Of a DNA stretch of 64,000 nucleotides, positions 53,251 through 64,000 are shown piece by piece. Each line of letters begins with the position of its first letter. The stretch's first letter is position 1. Both the position numbers and the translations under genes were made by a program. The notes below the pieces were generated by a model that saw only the letters and a list, made by a program, of their open reading frames with translations, made no database searches and was not told the DNA's origin. The stretch covers positions 10,413,465 through 10,477,464 of the forward strand of contig CM034607.1 in NCBI GenBank assembly GCA_020091685.1, in the 5' to 3' direction. Source of the DNA: Lutjanus erythropterus. Lineage: Eukaryota > Chordata > Actinopteri > Lutjaniformes > Lutjanidae.

Positions 53251-55686
53251 CTCCGTCTCCGTGTGTTTGTTTTAGGGCTTTCAACACGAGTGCGCCATGA
53301 AGGGCTCGTCACATTATAAACACTCACAGGATGTAGTCACAATAGACTCGAAGGCTCGTAAGATCATTAGTTTGAAATATTAGAGACAAATGCAGGTTTT
53401 CATTTGGCAGATGTATTTATTGTAGTCATCAGACATACAGAATTTGTTAGTAATACTGGTCTCCCCAGCTTCAGTATACTTCATTAAAGGCCCCTTCTTC
53501 TATCACTGAGTAAACGGACAACCACTGACTAAGTGACATATTTTAGAGACATTAAATGTTTAACAAGAACTGTACAGAACAACTGATGAACTGTGCAATT
53601 AACCCAAATAGCGAACATACAAACTGCAGGACTGTTTTTAAAATGAGCAGTTTGGATGACGAGCAGATTATTTCCTGTGAGCACTGCATCACAGATGAGT
53701 TGTCCTGATATTTTTAGTTACTTTTTATATATTTCTCTTGTTGTTTTAACTGCGTACTTTTCTAATGCAGGACGAGGCTTTCTAGCAGAGACTGAAGGGT
53801 TTTTGCATGTTTTGTTCACTATCAGTATCTTTAATAGAAGGTGATACTTTTTTTAAGCAGTAGTTTGAGGTGAAGAGTTAGATGAGAAGATTGATGCCAC
53901 TCTCATATTAGTCTCGTAAAAATAAGGCTACAGACATCAGCTGGTTAGCTTAGCTTAGCACTAAGACTAGACACAAGGTAAAATAGCTAGCCTAAAACAT
54001 CATATTATCTGTTCTTACATTCTGATTAATGTACAGACTAAACCAACAAGGATTAGATTGTTTTTCTTCTATTTGTGTTTTTGTCATTTATAGTTATTTA
54101 AAATTATTTAAAAGTACCAGTGAAAGTTTACCGTTTCAGTGCTCCAATTTCAGTTTGGATAATAAAGTTTGTTTTTATGCTAAAATCACGTCCAAAAATG
54201 CTGTTTTCAGTCAGGAGCTGCTTCAGACTAAGTATTCCTCCTTTTTCCCATCTGTATGCTAAGTTAAGCTATCTGACTGCTGACTGCAGCTTCATTTTGG
54301 ACATGAGAGTGGTATCATGTCATCTAACTCTCTGTCAGGAAGCAAATAAGCTCCTCAAAATGTCAAACTCTTCTTTTAAATAAAGCATGATGATATGTTA
54401 GTATCTGTCTTTCACATTCATCAATATACCCTCTGGCATACAAATACCAATTGTCACTATGAATACTTTTTTTTAGTCGTATGAATACTCATCAAAACCT
54501 TATCAAAGTATATCAGATATATATTCTCTTGTAAATTGAATTTTCAGAACAGCCAGTACATGGAGTAACACTAAAGGTTGTCCAGGTGGAATGCACTTTG
54601 ATGAAATAAGATTTAGATCTAGATTTACTGCAGGACTAAAGAGAAATCTCTGAGGATGAATCTGTTTCACTAAGGCCTTTGTGATCAAATCTTAATTTGC
54701 ACGACCACAGACTCACTTTACTCAGCTGTTTTTCTCTTGCTACTTCTGAAACACCACCCTCTGTATTAGCTCCAAATCCTCTTAAATAAACACTGCGGCT
54801 CTAACAGCAAACAGATTCAAACACTGTATCATTTCTCAGAATATAGGGTCTATTTCTTCCAGAGTACAAAGGCAGAGGCAAATGAGAGATGTCTGTGCTC
54901 AAAAGCATCCTATTATGTAGGAGGTTTGGTCTCAGTTGCGTGGGTTCAGAATTTATACTCAAAAATAATTCAGCAGCAACTTGCAAATCAAAGAGGTTAG
55001 TGATGCACAAAAAGAAAAGTGTTTACATAAAGCAACACATGCAGTATCATGAGAGAAAGCAGAGGGGAGATCTAATACAGGCAACGTATAATGGTAAATA
55101 TGAATATGTAAATGTGGATATGAACTTGCTCATTGTGGGTTTGGTTGAAGCAATTCTTTGTAACTTCTGCAGTTTCAGTCCTAAGTGGCATGCTCAACAG
55201 AGAAATCCTGTCAGTTTAAGAATTCACGTTGTGCCTGCTGTACGGGACATCCAGTCTCGCCATGAAAAGAACCATTACACTGAAGGCAGAAGACTCGAAT
55301 CTTTGATATCATGTGCAACACTTAGCTGCAATAACTGGAAGACATTTTTTGATTTATGGAGACTGTCTGCACGACCTGAACCTTTAAATGACACTCATAC
55401 TGATGGAGCGATTTCAGCCTCCAACTAGAAAATGTAGTTTAAGCTTCTTTGAAAATGTCACCATTTTCATATTTACTGATTTGTTCTGTTAAAGTTTTTT
55501 GACTGATAATATCTAAATGAAAACAACTGTTTGTCTTGCCATTTACCATCATATAATACAGTTACATATCATAATTAAATGTCACCTGAATGATGATTAA
55601 TGATTAAATGTTTTTTTACTTTGGACTTGTGTGTGGACCGAACAGACACTTTGATCTCATGCTGTTGAGATGAGATCTTGAGGCTT
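53251..55686. other. Region between the convergent genes
   Basis: About 2.4 kb between the end of adcy2 and the stop of cfap90. It includes the cfap90 3' UTR at its right edge, but no clear - strand AATAAA lies close to the stop (an AGTAAA variant reads at about 55620..55615). An AATAAA on the + strand near 54379 could serve a longer adcy2 transcript. A 179-codon open frame at 54889..55428 has no recognisable homology. Confidence 0.6.
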
Positions 55687-55866
55687 TCAGATCGGGGCCA
55701 CTGATCCGTATCCTTCTGCCACATTCCAGATAATCCCATTTTTCATGAAAAATTCAGCTTGTATGCAAGCCACACGTGAGAACTGCCGGCCCGGTTGGTA
55801 GAGCTCAGGGACGGGACGACGGCCGTATTCTGAAGAGGAGCGCACAGGAACGACTCGGGACATCTC
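55687..55866 (-). CDS. cfap90: cfap90 exon 3: C-terminus and stop
   Basis: 180 nt including TGA (residues 79-137), encoding EMSRVVPVRSSSEYGRRPVP, ELYQPGRQFSRVACIQAEFF and MKNGIIWNVAEGYGSVAPI. The acceptor is CTCCCCATCAG. A + strand open frame here is a shadow. Confidence 0.88.
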   Translation of the reverse strand, partial: EMSRVVPVRSSSEYGRRPVPELYQPGRQFSRVACIQAEFFMKNGIIWNVAEGYGSVAPI

Positions 55867-58800
55867 CTGATGGGGAGCAGGACAACAACGCAGAGAAATT
55901 CAGAGTAAATATTAAAAAAATAAAAACTAAAGACTATCCAATATCCTGTGTTTGGGACAGTTTGGAGAACACAAGTGATAGATCTTTTTCACTGAAGACA
56001 TCTGGCATGCAGGACAAAGGACAGGCGTTACTAAAAACATTAATCATGGCTGCATCCCAGTTATATGGGTCAGCTTTGGGGTCCAGGTATTGTGCATGTT
56101 TACCTACTATCCTGACCTGCTAACTAACAACACCTAAATGGAACAGAGCCATCTTTAACAGTATTAGTTACACCTGTAATTTCTCTTCTCTGTCTGCTGT
56201 GAAAAGGCAGACATTCTCAAATTTTCTGACCAATATTGTGACTAAAATTAAACTCCAGGCTATTGTGGTCTACACAGCCCCTCGACGAGTTTGGGTCAAA
56301 TAAAATGATGTAGCTGCTTGTTTGGGTGCTTCAGACTCACATTTATTTACCAAGACAGTCCATTAATGGTATAATTCAGGACTCAGTATTCAATGTTTGG
56401 CTGTTAGGCTTTTCTTATTAATGTTAACAAGCTACAACTTAGCTCCATTTGTGACCTGACTCTGCATGTTATACTAGTATTCTCTATGCAGACCTTAGGG
56501 GAGGAAGTCATAAAGTTATTCTTTTCTAGGTAACCAATAATATGGGCTATAGGTCTTTTTTTTAAATCAAATTAGAATTTCTATTTTTTCAAACTTGTGT
56601 TGAATTTTTTCAGGTAACTGCAGACATACCCCCCGGGGTACGACCAGCTGGGAGTCAATGACCTGAAAAAATCTGATTTTAATTTCCTCCGCAAGGTTTG
56701 TTAAATGTGACTGAATCACAGACTAATAGACAACTCAATTAAAGGCAGCTTACTTCAAAAGATTTTTGAGTTTTGAGCCCAAAGTTTAAAAAGTTAAAAA
56801 AAAATTAAAAATTAATATGTTTTGCTGAGATGATTTACTTTTCTTCTTCAGATAAACTTGAATTTATTTATTATTAAATTTATTTTGACTTGAGTTTTAG
56901 AAACCCCCCAACATTTCTATTTATGAAATTTGTTGTGTATACTCATTGAATATGAATATTGAATATTTGCAGTTGCAACCATTGGATTTTCAAGCCCCCA
57001 AATAATGACAAATCAGGTTCACAGCTCACTGTTAACAGTTTGGGTTAGGGTTCAAAAACTCAAAGATTCAAAAGATTTGTTTAATTTATCTCAAAATATA
57101 AGAGACAAAACTTAAGAATTAGGAGTTTTCTGAATTTTTACAGTGCATATGTTAGCAGTGATACTAAGAAAGTTTCCATTCCATTCAAGTCAGACAGAGT
57201 CAGGGTGCTGCTATTATGTATGTTGGCTCTCTGCAAAGGCTCTAATACACTAAATTGAGACTTCATTTAGTGTCCTTGGTAACACCTGTGTTTATCCTGC
57301 TATTTCATGTCAATATGGGTGCTGTGAAAAGGGTCTATTGACTGGAGTGTTGAGGTCACAGATGTGGTTAGCTATCACCTAAATCTGCTGCAGACAGTTG
57401 CCAATATCAGCTTAAACAGTCTGCAACTAAAACTTTCACCTCTTACTGTTAATGAAGGCGTTAAAAAAAATAATAATAATAATAACAAAATAATATTAAT
57501 AAACATTTTGATACAAAAGAAATTGTGACTTTCAGTCATTACCTGTGTGAATCCAGGCCATGCATGCACTTGCTTGTTTATGTGAAACTGTGTTTTCAGT
57601 CACGCTCAGAAAGTGTTGTTTATCATTTGATGTTTACAAGCGTTTAAAAGTGCTGCCACACTGATTCATCCAACTATTTTTAGCCCCAAAATGTGCCCAG
57701 TGAATGCATTTTAGCATCAAGAGGGAGGGGATGATGTACAGCTTCCAGGGCTGTATTCGATGCTGAACTTGTTACTGTTTTGATGTTATGGTATAATTTT
57801 TGTCATAGCAAGACATCATGTTATGAAGCTATAATCATTGGAAATGAAGCAAAAGTACTTGGCACTCCTGGCAGAGCTGAGATGAAGAGATGATTGTGTC
57901 TCCTTCTCTGCCTTAAGATTCATTTTGCCTCTTCATTGCCACTCCATGTAATAGGGTACAACATTGGCAGGAGTGAAAATAGCAAATGAAACTATTAGCT
58001 CCACCATAATGTTATATTAGGAAAAACTGAAGTATATGTATTGCTCATTATTACCCAGAGCAGGAGCGTGTCTCAGTGTGAACTTTTTCAACTGATTTTT
58101 GAACACCGTGAGCCTCTGACTTCCTGGGTGTCAGACTATCTGCAGAACACACAGTACCTACTTCTGGCTGCGGCAGATTCACTTCTGGGTTTATATTTGC
58201 ATAAGCCTTAAACAGGAACAAAAAAATAACACACTGCCATTATACTCTCAATAGTTTATACAATAAATATTTTTTAATTCATATTCAAATGTGGGTTCCT
58301 GAACAGAAACATCCCATTTCAGCAGGAGCTGTCAGCCAAATGCTCCACAAACTGTAATTACAAGCTCAGCAGTGTGTGTGGCTGCTTTGTTCACCGCCCT
58401 CTCTGCTTTCAGTGACCCAGAAACTCACTGTGAGCTCCTTTTCTTGACATGAATAATTACTCTATGGAAATGAAAAGGAGCCATAAACAAATGTCATAAA
58501 ACTTTGAGATATATGTCAGCCACCACGTGATAAAAACAGACTTATAAATATGGAACATTTGGAAATGTTTGCTCTTTAATTTTCATAATACACTGACATT
58601 TCCATCTATCAAACACTCCAAAGTCCATATTGCTAATATTATCTGATGCTGCACGAGTTCTGTGCTCGGGAAACACCGGGAGAAGGTGTTATTAGGTGAG
58701 TAGAGGTGGTAATGTTTGTTATGTGCTGAGATCTGTGTGCCAAGTGTGTGGGTGGTCAGTGCTATAAGGCAATGTGCACTGACGTAATAAGAAAAAGTCA

Positions 58801-61800
58801 TTTGTTTGACTACTAATTCACTCCATCCAATCATTTTGCATTACATCTTACTGTAAAATAACTGTATAATGTGTACTTGTGCTTGTACTTGTGCACTCAT
58901 TGTGAAGAAGCCTTTTGTTAAATGAAGGCTAAAGAATGGGATTCTTCTGGGACTGGAACATTATCCTTAAAGGAATAGTTGGGATTATTTGATGTGGGGT
59001 GTTGTGAAGTACTTATCAGTGGTCAGTTTATTACCGACAGTTTATTACTGACAGCACACCTCCAGTATGGAGGAGCAGAGAGGAGTATAATGAAATACTG
59101 TGAACAGGGGCAGGAGCAAAATGTATTTTAGCCACCTTAAAAAAAGGTCCAACAAAAAAAAAATGTAAATCAGTTAAAGTGTACACTATATTGTGCATAT
59201 TTTCAACACTTAACCTTGCTGTCAGACAGACTTTTCCAATGGGAAACCACTATTATGTAAGCCAAATATTTTTCTTTTTAAACTAACCAGACTCTGTTGA
59301 AAGAACACGGGAGTTGCTGGTCTGCAGCTGCCTCAGTGTGTTAGTTTGTTAGTGTTATTGTGTGACCTTGGTTAAGTCGAACTAACCCTTTAAACCACAA
59401 AAGGCACACAATTAGACAAACAAACTGACTGATCAAGGCAGCTGTAGAGCAGCAATTCCTGTGTTTTGCAAAGTAAAATGACTGCTTTGACCCATGAAGT
59501 CTGGTTGGTTTGGAGAGAGAAATATTTGGCTTATATAGGCTAACATCAGTTTCCCATCAGAGAAGGCTGTCTGACAGCAAGGTAAAGCAGTGAAAATATT
59601 CTAAATATAGCACTTTATACACTTTAACAACACTTAAACATTTTGCAGCTGAACCTGTCCACAGCAGTTCATTGCTGAGCTTCCTACACCGCTACTCCTG
59701 CTGCTTCTCTAAACTAGGGGTGTGTTGACTGACATGTATACACTGACTATGGTAGTACCTCATATAGCCCTACATCAAATAATCAGAGCTATCCCTTCAA
59801 CTCCATTGGAGGAAAAAGTGGTAAAAGTAATGCAGTCATTTTGGGGAACATAATATAAAAGTCATCCCAGATAGCACAGTGCCACTGATTCAATGGAGGG
59901 TAACTCAAAACGAAGAAATTCTTGTAAATATATGTTTTACATGTCTGTGTCCATACATTTCAATATGTCAGATTTTAACAATTGATCATTATAAAATTAA
60001 TATTAATTAATATTGAAAGCCTATCATTTCTGAAGTTGATTTACAGCCGCTAGATATTTGCCTTGAAACTGTCAAAAAGCATGTTATCAGCCCCCTAATA
60101 TAAAAGCCAGTTTAAAAAGTCAATGTTCGATGACGTGTACACAATATTTCGAATATTTCACTGCTTTACTTTGCTGTCAGACCGCTCTTTCCAAGGGGGA
60201 AATGAAGCTGCCATCTATGTTTTCTTCAAAGTCACCAGACTTCTTTGACAAAAACAGGAATTTTACCCTGCAACTCCCATGTTCTGCAAGGTAAAATTTC
60301 TGTTTTTGTCAAAGGAGAATGGAGCGATATAACTGCTCCAGTCCCCCATTGTTGAGTTGACTCGGGCAGATTAAGAGGTACTGTTGCACCCACTTCCATG
60401 GGAGAACTGACTGCTTTGCGGAACATAATTTTCACGATATATGTTCACACATAACCACCCCAAATTCAAGCCCAATATCAGGAAAGTGCTCAAAGTTTGA
60501 TTAAAAGTAATGAATATAAATAGTGTAAAGAGTAACAACAAGGAACATTTTTTTATTTTTATGCCGGCCCATAATATTTTTTGATTTTAGATTGTATTTG
60601 TTTTTAAATGCTACAGTGCAATTGATAGGGGTAAAATAAAATCCAGTAGAATACAGATGATTACAAGATCTACATTTTTTTTAAAATCATGTCTGATCGA
60701 TGAAGTCCAATATCTTGTGGGGGCTAGGTTACACTTTTCAGATTAATATAATTCAAGTTTGAATTCATCAGTAAGTTAAATCAGTTTTACATGAGATGCT
60801 TCAGACATAAAACAGTCTCTCACTTGTTGTCATTACCTCATCATGTATGTCCAGTCCTCTTCCTTTATCGTGTCTTCTGTCATCTCGGCGCAGTCTCATA
60901 TTGTAACCCTCAGCCTGGTGGAACACTTGGTCATACACAAAGACTTCTGGGACCTGCCCAAGGAGAGGCAGAGAGCAGGTGTTTGTCATTCAAACCCTGT
61001 CCTCAAACAGAAGGGGATCATTTTGTGCCACTTAGGACGAGGCGCAGGAGGTAGAGGTAGAACCAAAGCTAACAATCAGACCAATCTCGAGTCTCAAAAT
61101 TGGTTCAAGTGACGGCAAAACAAACAGCACTGTGGTGGATCAGCCACCAGCGGCAGGCTATTCCAGTTAATCATTTAAGATAATTCTTGTCGCTTTATGT
61201 GGATTTAATAAAATATCAATCAATATAATCAATTCCCCTGACACTAAATAGAGTAAACCCAGGTGTTAACAGTGATACTACTTGAAGGGCATTCAGGTTA
61301 AACAGAGTTAAGGTACTGCTATTGGGCATGTTTGCTCACTGAAAAGGCTCTGCTACACTAAATGGAACGGGGCCTTAATAAGTATCACTGCTATGTTATA
61401 TTATATCAATATGTTAAAAAGGTATATACTTGTTTGTATCCAAGCTACATTTCATGAACATTCCTTTCGTCATTTAGACAGATTAAGCTTTAGCTTAACG
61501 AAATTTCCTGACTTCCTCTATCCAGAACACACCTCTAAAACAATATTAGCAGTTTGGAAATATTCTTTGACCGTTTGAACATATTTTTGTTGTGATATTG
61601 TCACACACCATAGTGAATCTAAATATTTTCATTTAACTGCCTGTAATTGTAATACGTTTGCAGAGAGCCTAGCTTTCCTAGACAGTTCTAACAACTTCCA
61701 ACATCTTACCTTTGATTCTCTGTTAAAGTATGACATTTCTTTTGGTTCCCTTCGTCGTGGTGGGATGTAACTATATGAAGACAAGGTAGCGAGCGGTTTA

Positions 61801-61826
61801 GTTTTGGCCTCGAGTGATACGTCCAT
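55687..61826 (-). CDS. cfap90: Cilia- and flagella-associated protein 90, whole coding region (3 exons)
   Basis: Three - strand exons (61826..61710, 60953..60837, 55866..55687) join in phase 0 at both junctions and encode 137 residues plus TGA. The protein has the C5orf49/CFAP90 pattern: an N-terminal LSSYSYIPPRR..PKEMSYF box, a central EGYNMRLRRDDRRHDKGRGL box, a SSSEYGRR box, then ACIQAEFF and a VAPI C-terminus. The human protein is of similar size. CFAP90 is reported on the inside of ciliary doublet microtubules, so a role in motile cilia or sperm tails is likely. The tail-to-tail position next to adcy2 matches what I recall of the human locus. All splice sites are canonical. Family recognition is from memory of the motifs. 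Confidence 0.88.
57165..57345. mobile_element. MITE family D, copy 2
   Basis: Contains TCCATTCAAGTCAGACAGAG, GGTAACACCTGTGTTTATCC and the right end GCTGTGAAAAGGGTCTATT, which is the inverse of the start of 8608..8765. Confidence 0.6.
58965..59805. mobile_element. MITE family B, near-complete foldback copy
   Basis: Left end TTAAAGGAATAGTTGGGATT...ATTTGATGTGGGG; right end CCCTACATCAAATAATCAGA...CTATCCCTTCAA, which is an inverted version. No coding capacity is visible. Confidence 0.65.
60243..60314. repeat. Long hairpin (inverted repeat, stem about 31 bp)
   Basis: Left arm CTTTGACAAAAACAGGAATT plus TTACCCTGCAA; right arm TTCTGCAAGGTAAAATTTCT plus GTTTTTGTCAAAG. The arms pair with about two mismatches around a loop of about 8 bases. 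Probably a rearranged end of the neighbouring family B element. Confidence 0.7.
60837..60953 (-). CDS. cfap90: cfap90 exon 2
   Basis: 117 nt, 39 codons, phase 0 to 0 (residues 40-78), encoding VPEVFVYDQVFHQAEGYNMR and LRRDDRRHDKGRGLDIHDE. The acceptor is a pyrimidine-rich CTTGGGCAG and the donor GAG|GTAATG. The block EGYN..L.RDDR.H.KG.GL is the family's most conserved part. Confidence 0.9.
60954..61709 (-). other. cfap90: cfap90 intron 1
   Basis: 756 nt, containing a family D MITE copy (61260..61400) and otherwise nothing recognisable. Confidence 0.7.
61260..61400. mobile_element. MITE family D, copy 3
   Basis: Shares CCCAGGTGTTAACAGTGATA and GGCATGTTTGCTCACTGAAA with the other copies; ends are lost. 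Confidence 0.5.
61710..61826 (-). CDS. cfap90: cfap90 exon 1 (coding part)
   Basis: 117 nt, 39 codons (residues 1-39), beginning MDVSLEAKTKPLATLSSYSY and continuing IPPRRREPKEMSYFNRESK. The ATG at 61826 has a favourable context (AAGATGG). An in-frame ATG seven codons upstream (61847) follows a poor context and would add MIFSKKK. The donor is AAG|GTAAGA. Confidence 0.87.
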
Positions 61827-61960
61827 CTTTTTTTTGCTGAAAATCACTCAGAAAAACTTTGAACGTCCTGCCAGGCGACGCAGACGGCTGGTGTCTGTGG
61901 TTGCTAGGATACAGACCAACTAATGTCTGATGCAACCTTCACGGGCACTTTGTTTGCTCG
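61827..61960 (-). promoter_or_regulatory. cfap90: Probable cfap90 5' UTR and promoter
   Basis: The 130 bases before the ATG are richer in CpG than their surroundings (CCAGGCGACGCAGACGG). They hold the X-box-like site. No TATA box is apparent and the transcription start is not defined. Confidence 0.4.
61900..61912. promoter_or_regulatory. cfap90: X-box-like RFX site upstream of cfap90
   Basis: GTTGCTAGGATAC lies 74-86 bases upstream of the cfap90 ATG. The first half matches the X-box half-site GTTGC(C/T) and the second half matches partly (GGATAC against GGCAAC). RFX factors drive many ciliary genes from sites this close to the start. Inference from position and family. Confidence 0.45.
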
Positions 61961-64000
61961 TACTTCAGAGTTTCAGTGTTTCTACATGCCACCTAACCAA
62001 AATGCGTTTGTACAGGGACACAAGATAATTGACACTAACATATTGTCAAGTCAGGTTTATATATACAGGTCTAGTCCAGAATCACAAATATATGTATAAT
62101 AGGCCAGTGGGAAAAAACAATGATTGGTGCGAGGCTTTTTTGTTTTATCAGTGAGACACATGTAGGCCTATGGTGGTGCTGCTGTTGCCCTCTGAATAAA
62201 TTTCTGGGGATTTTTTTGAAAGTCTGCTCCTTTTTATCACAATGGAGAATCAAAATAAAGTGATAGCATATTCTTGCACCATTATCCCAGTGCTTCCTTT
62301 ATGCTAATAACACACTGGGTAGTCAGTTTAGAGTTAGAGTTAGTTGTGGCCAAGTGCTGGCACACCCAGCTGTGTTCTGACAGCAGCCCATCAAAGGTCA
62401 GACAACTCTGGCCCAATAATGGTGACCAGATTTGGCGAGGATTTGGGTGTGTGGATGTGGGCCAGTTTGGGCTGAGAATTGGCTTATTCAGCCACATTGG
62501 GACTTGCTATGGCCCATGTTTGGTGACCTGAATTTGGGTGAGATATGGCCTACAGATCTAGACAAGTTTAGATTGAGTGTTGGGGATGCAGGGGTGTACC
62601 AGTAAAAAGGGAGAAGCATGGAGGACATGGGGGTCAGCTCATTATGCCAGATCAGTCAGAATTAACTAAACTAAAAGGTATATGAAAAGGTAAATTAAAA
62701 TAAAACAAATGTGGTTTAAAAGTAAATTATTAGTATCTTTCAAAAATCATACATTTTACTTGACAAATTTACTGACTTTTTTTTTAAGCAAAACATACTT
62801 TGACAAAAATTTAATTTTAGTGTGTGATAGGCTGGTTTGATTCAACCACCTGGTCACTAACTGTCTATATAAGGAATCACAACACTCCACTCGGGTTGAC
62901 TCCTCTCTCCACTCATGCCCTGAAGTAGACCCAGTATTGGTTGAAACTGGTCAGTGTTCTTTTGTGATTTTTAACTTTGACATGTCCTAACTGCATTCAC
63001 CTGGAGTTAACTCATTTACAACTGTCAGCATCCACTATATTTGGTCTTAATGCTTCAGAGAATATTACTTATTTGGCATTAAAACTCCCCACTGAAACCA
63101 TTTAAAAATCCTATTCTACCAGTTGGTGCAAACAGAAACTGTAACTTGTCCAGTGAGTGGTGATTTATTAAAGACAAAAAGCAGGTTTGACACAAATATA
63201 AAGGATGATCATCATGTGACTTCACAGACAGGACATGTTAGAAGAATATATTCACTGCTGATTTTACTCTTTTCATAGGATTTCTTGATAATAATAAATT
63301 TAATAAAGTTTTCAAAAATGTTATATTTAAAGGGGTTGAAAAACAACCTAAACATGCAATGCAAACAAATTCAGCTGTGACACTGCAAACTTTCTGACTT
63401 TGTGAATAGAATAGAATAGATAAAATAGAATAAAGATGTGGAGATGTGGAGTCCAGCTGGATCTGTCTGTCATGAACCAGCATGACGTTCAGGACAACAA
63501 AGTGTCTGCAGTGCTGCTGCAGGACACATCTGGAAACAGATAAAGACAGACAAGAGTGAATAACAGTTCAGATCTTCAGCGGCATGGTGAACACATGAAG
63601 GATTAATTAGTATATCACATCAAATGAATGCAAATTTCTCTCTTGAAATAGGAGGGTAAGAGGGAAGATAATGAGGGCGGATAAGAGAGAATAACAGTTC
63701 AGAACTTCAGAAATTACATAAAATAGAAATGTATACTTATCTTTTTAAATGAGAGGCTTTATAGTTCATGCTGTCTCTTGTCTCGCCTGCTCTTTTTATT
63801 CTTCGCCTCTCATGTCATTTCCTCTCCTCTCACTAAAAGACAAATACCAGATGGGTGGAAATAACAGTTAATAATTTTCATGACACAAAAAGAAGAACTA
63901 TTAATAATAGTATAACTGAATAAATATAGATATACAAACACAAATGAGGAAGAATTGGTTATTATAACTTCAACTGAGGTCAACAGAAGAACTATTCATC
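61961..64000. other. Intergenic region to the window end
   Basis: No exon recognised. Contains a degenerate TGGCC-rich repeat (62296..62600) and GAATA/ATAGA-type simple sequence near 63405..63435. The rest is AT-rich. Confidence 0.6.
62296..62600. repeat. Degenerate TGGCC-rich tandem-like repeat
   Basis: The words TGGCC, TTTGGG and GGCCCA recur in short, irregular units (CTCTGGCCCAATAATGGTGA, GTGGGCCAGTTTGGGCTGAG, CTATGGCCCATGTTTGGTGA). The short open frames on both strands are composition effects. Confidence 0.5.

Larger units (their letters stand above)
55867..60836 (-). other. cfap90: cfap90 intron 2
   Basis: 5.0-kb intron. Contains a possible 33-nt microexon (56662..56630), a family D MITE (57165..57345), a large family B MITE (58965..59805), related sequence (60130..60230) and a long hairpin (60243..60314). 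Bases 57350-58950 show nothing recognisable. Confidence 0.65.

Noticed and set aside
54889..55428. Longest open frame in the window (179 codons, + strand) between the two genes
   Set aside because: No recognisable motif, no splice or promoter context and ordinary AT-rich composition; it could be checked by RNA-seq, but chance is the simplest reading.
60791..61112. + strand frames around 60890-60980 that look exon-like
   Set aside because: The same bases encode the conserved EGYNMRLRRDDR block of cfap90 on the - strand with correct splice sites.
61961..64000. Search for mtrr or fastkd3 exons, the next genes in the human order
   Set aside because: No matching motif seen on either strand; they may lie beyond the window.

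Overview
This is a piece of ray-finned fish (teleost) nuclear genome. It has vertebrate-style split genes with GT-AG introns, long CA/TG, GA and TATC microsatellites, and many small DNA transposons and LINE fragments. Several of the repeats start with TTAAAGG, like families I remember as common in percomorph fishes. I cannot name the species.

Two protein-coding genes are supported. (1) adcy2, adenylyl cyclase type 2, lies on the + strand. Twenty-four exons from 1160 to 52491 join in phase without a break and encode 1037 residues plus the stop codon. By comparison with mammalian ADCY2 (about 1090 residues) only the first exon is missing; it must lie upstream of base 1. The 3' UTR follows and probably ends near 53250 after an ATTAAA signal. 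(2) cfap90 (the C5orf49 orthologue, a small ciliary axoneme protein) lies on the - strand in three coding exons: 61826..61710, 60953..60837 and 55866..55687. They encode 137 residues. The genes are tail to tail, the arrangement I recall for human ADCY2 and C5orf49 on chromosome 5p15. No other gene is recognisable in 61960..64000.

adcy2 encodes a plasma-membrane enzyme that makes cAMP from ATP. Exons at 1160..10831 carry the first membrane domain, 15239..25053 the first catalytic domain (C1a), 30640..32302 the C1b linker, 33287..44586 the second membrane domain with a glycosylated outer loop, and 47835..52491 the second catalytic domain (C2). The two metal-binding aspartates and the C2 adenine- and phosphate-binding residues are all present, so the gene looks functional. 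The introns hold a complete 1.06-kb non-autonomous hAT element with a perfect 8-bp target duplication, a decayed Tc1/mariner copy with long inverted ends, three L1-like LINE 3' fragments (all antisense to adcy2), an RT-domain LINE fragment and several TTAA-type MITE families.

I found no undescribed biological system. The points most worth a second look are a GC-AG intron that splits the region matching the mammalian G-beta-gamma site (QEHA/QXXER), substitutions in that site and in the PFAHL motif, an 84-nt stop-free in-frame intron before the last exon, a 67-nt TG repeat abutting a splice acceptor, a NAGNAG acceptor, a candidate microexon in cfap90 intron 2, and an X-box-like site upstream of cfap90. 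The teleost paralogue (adcy2a or adcy2b) cannot be settled from the sequence alone.
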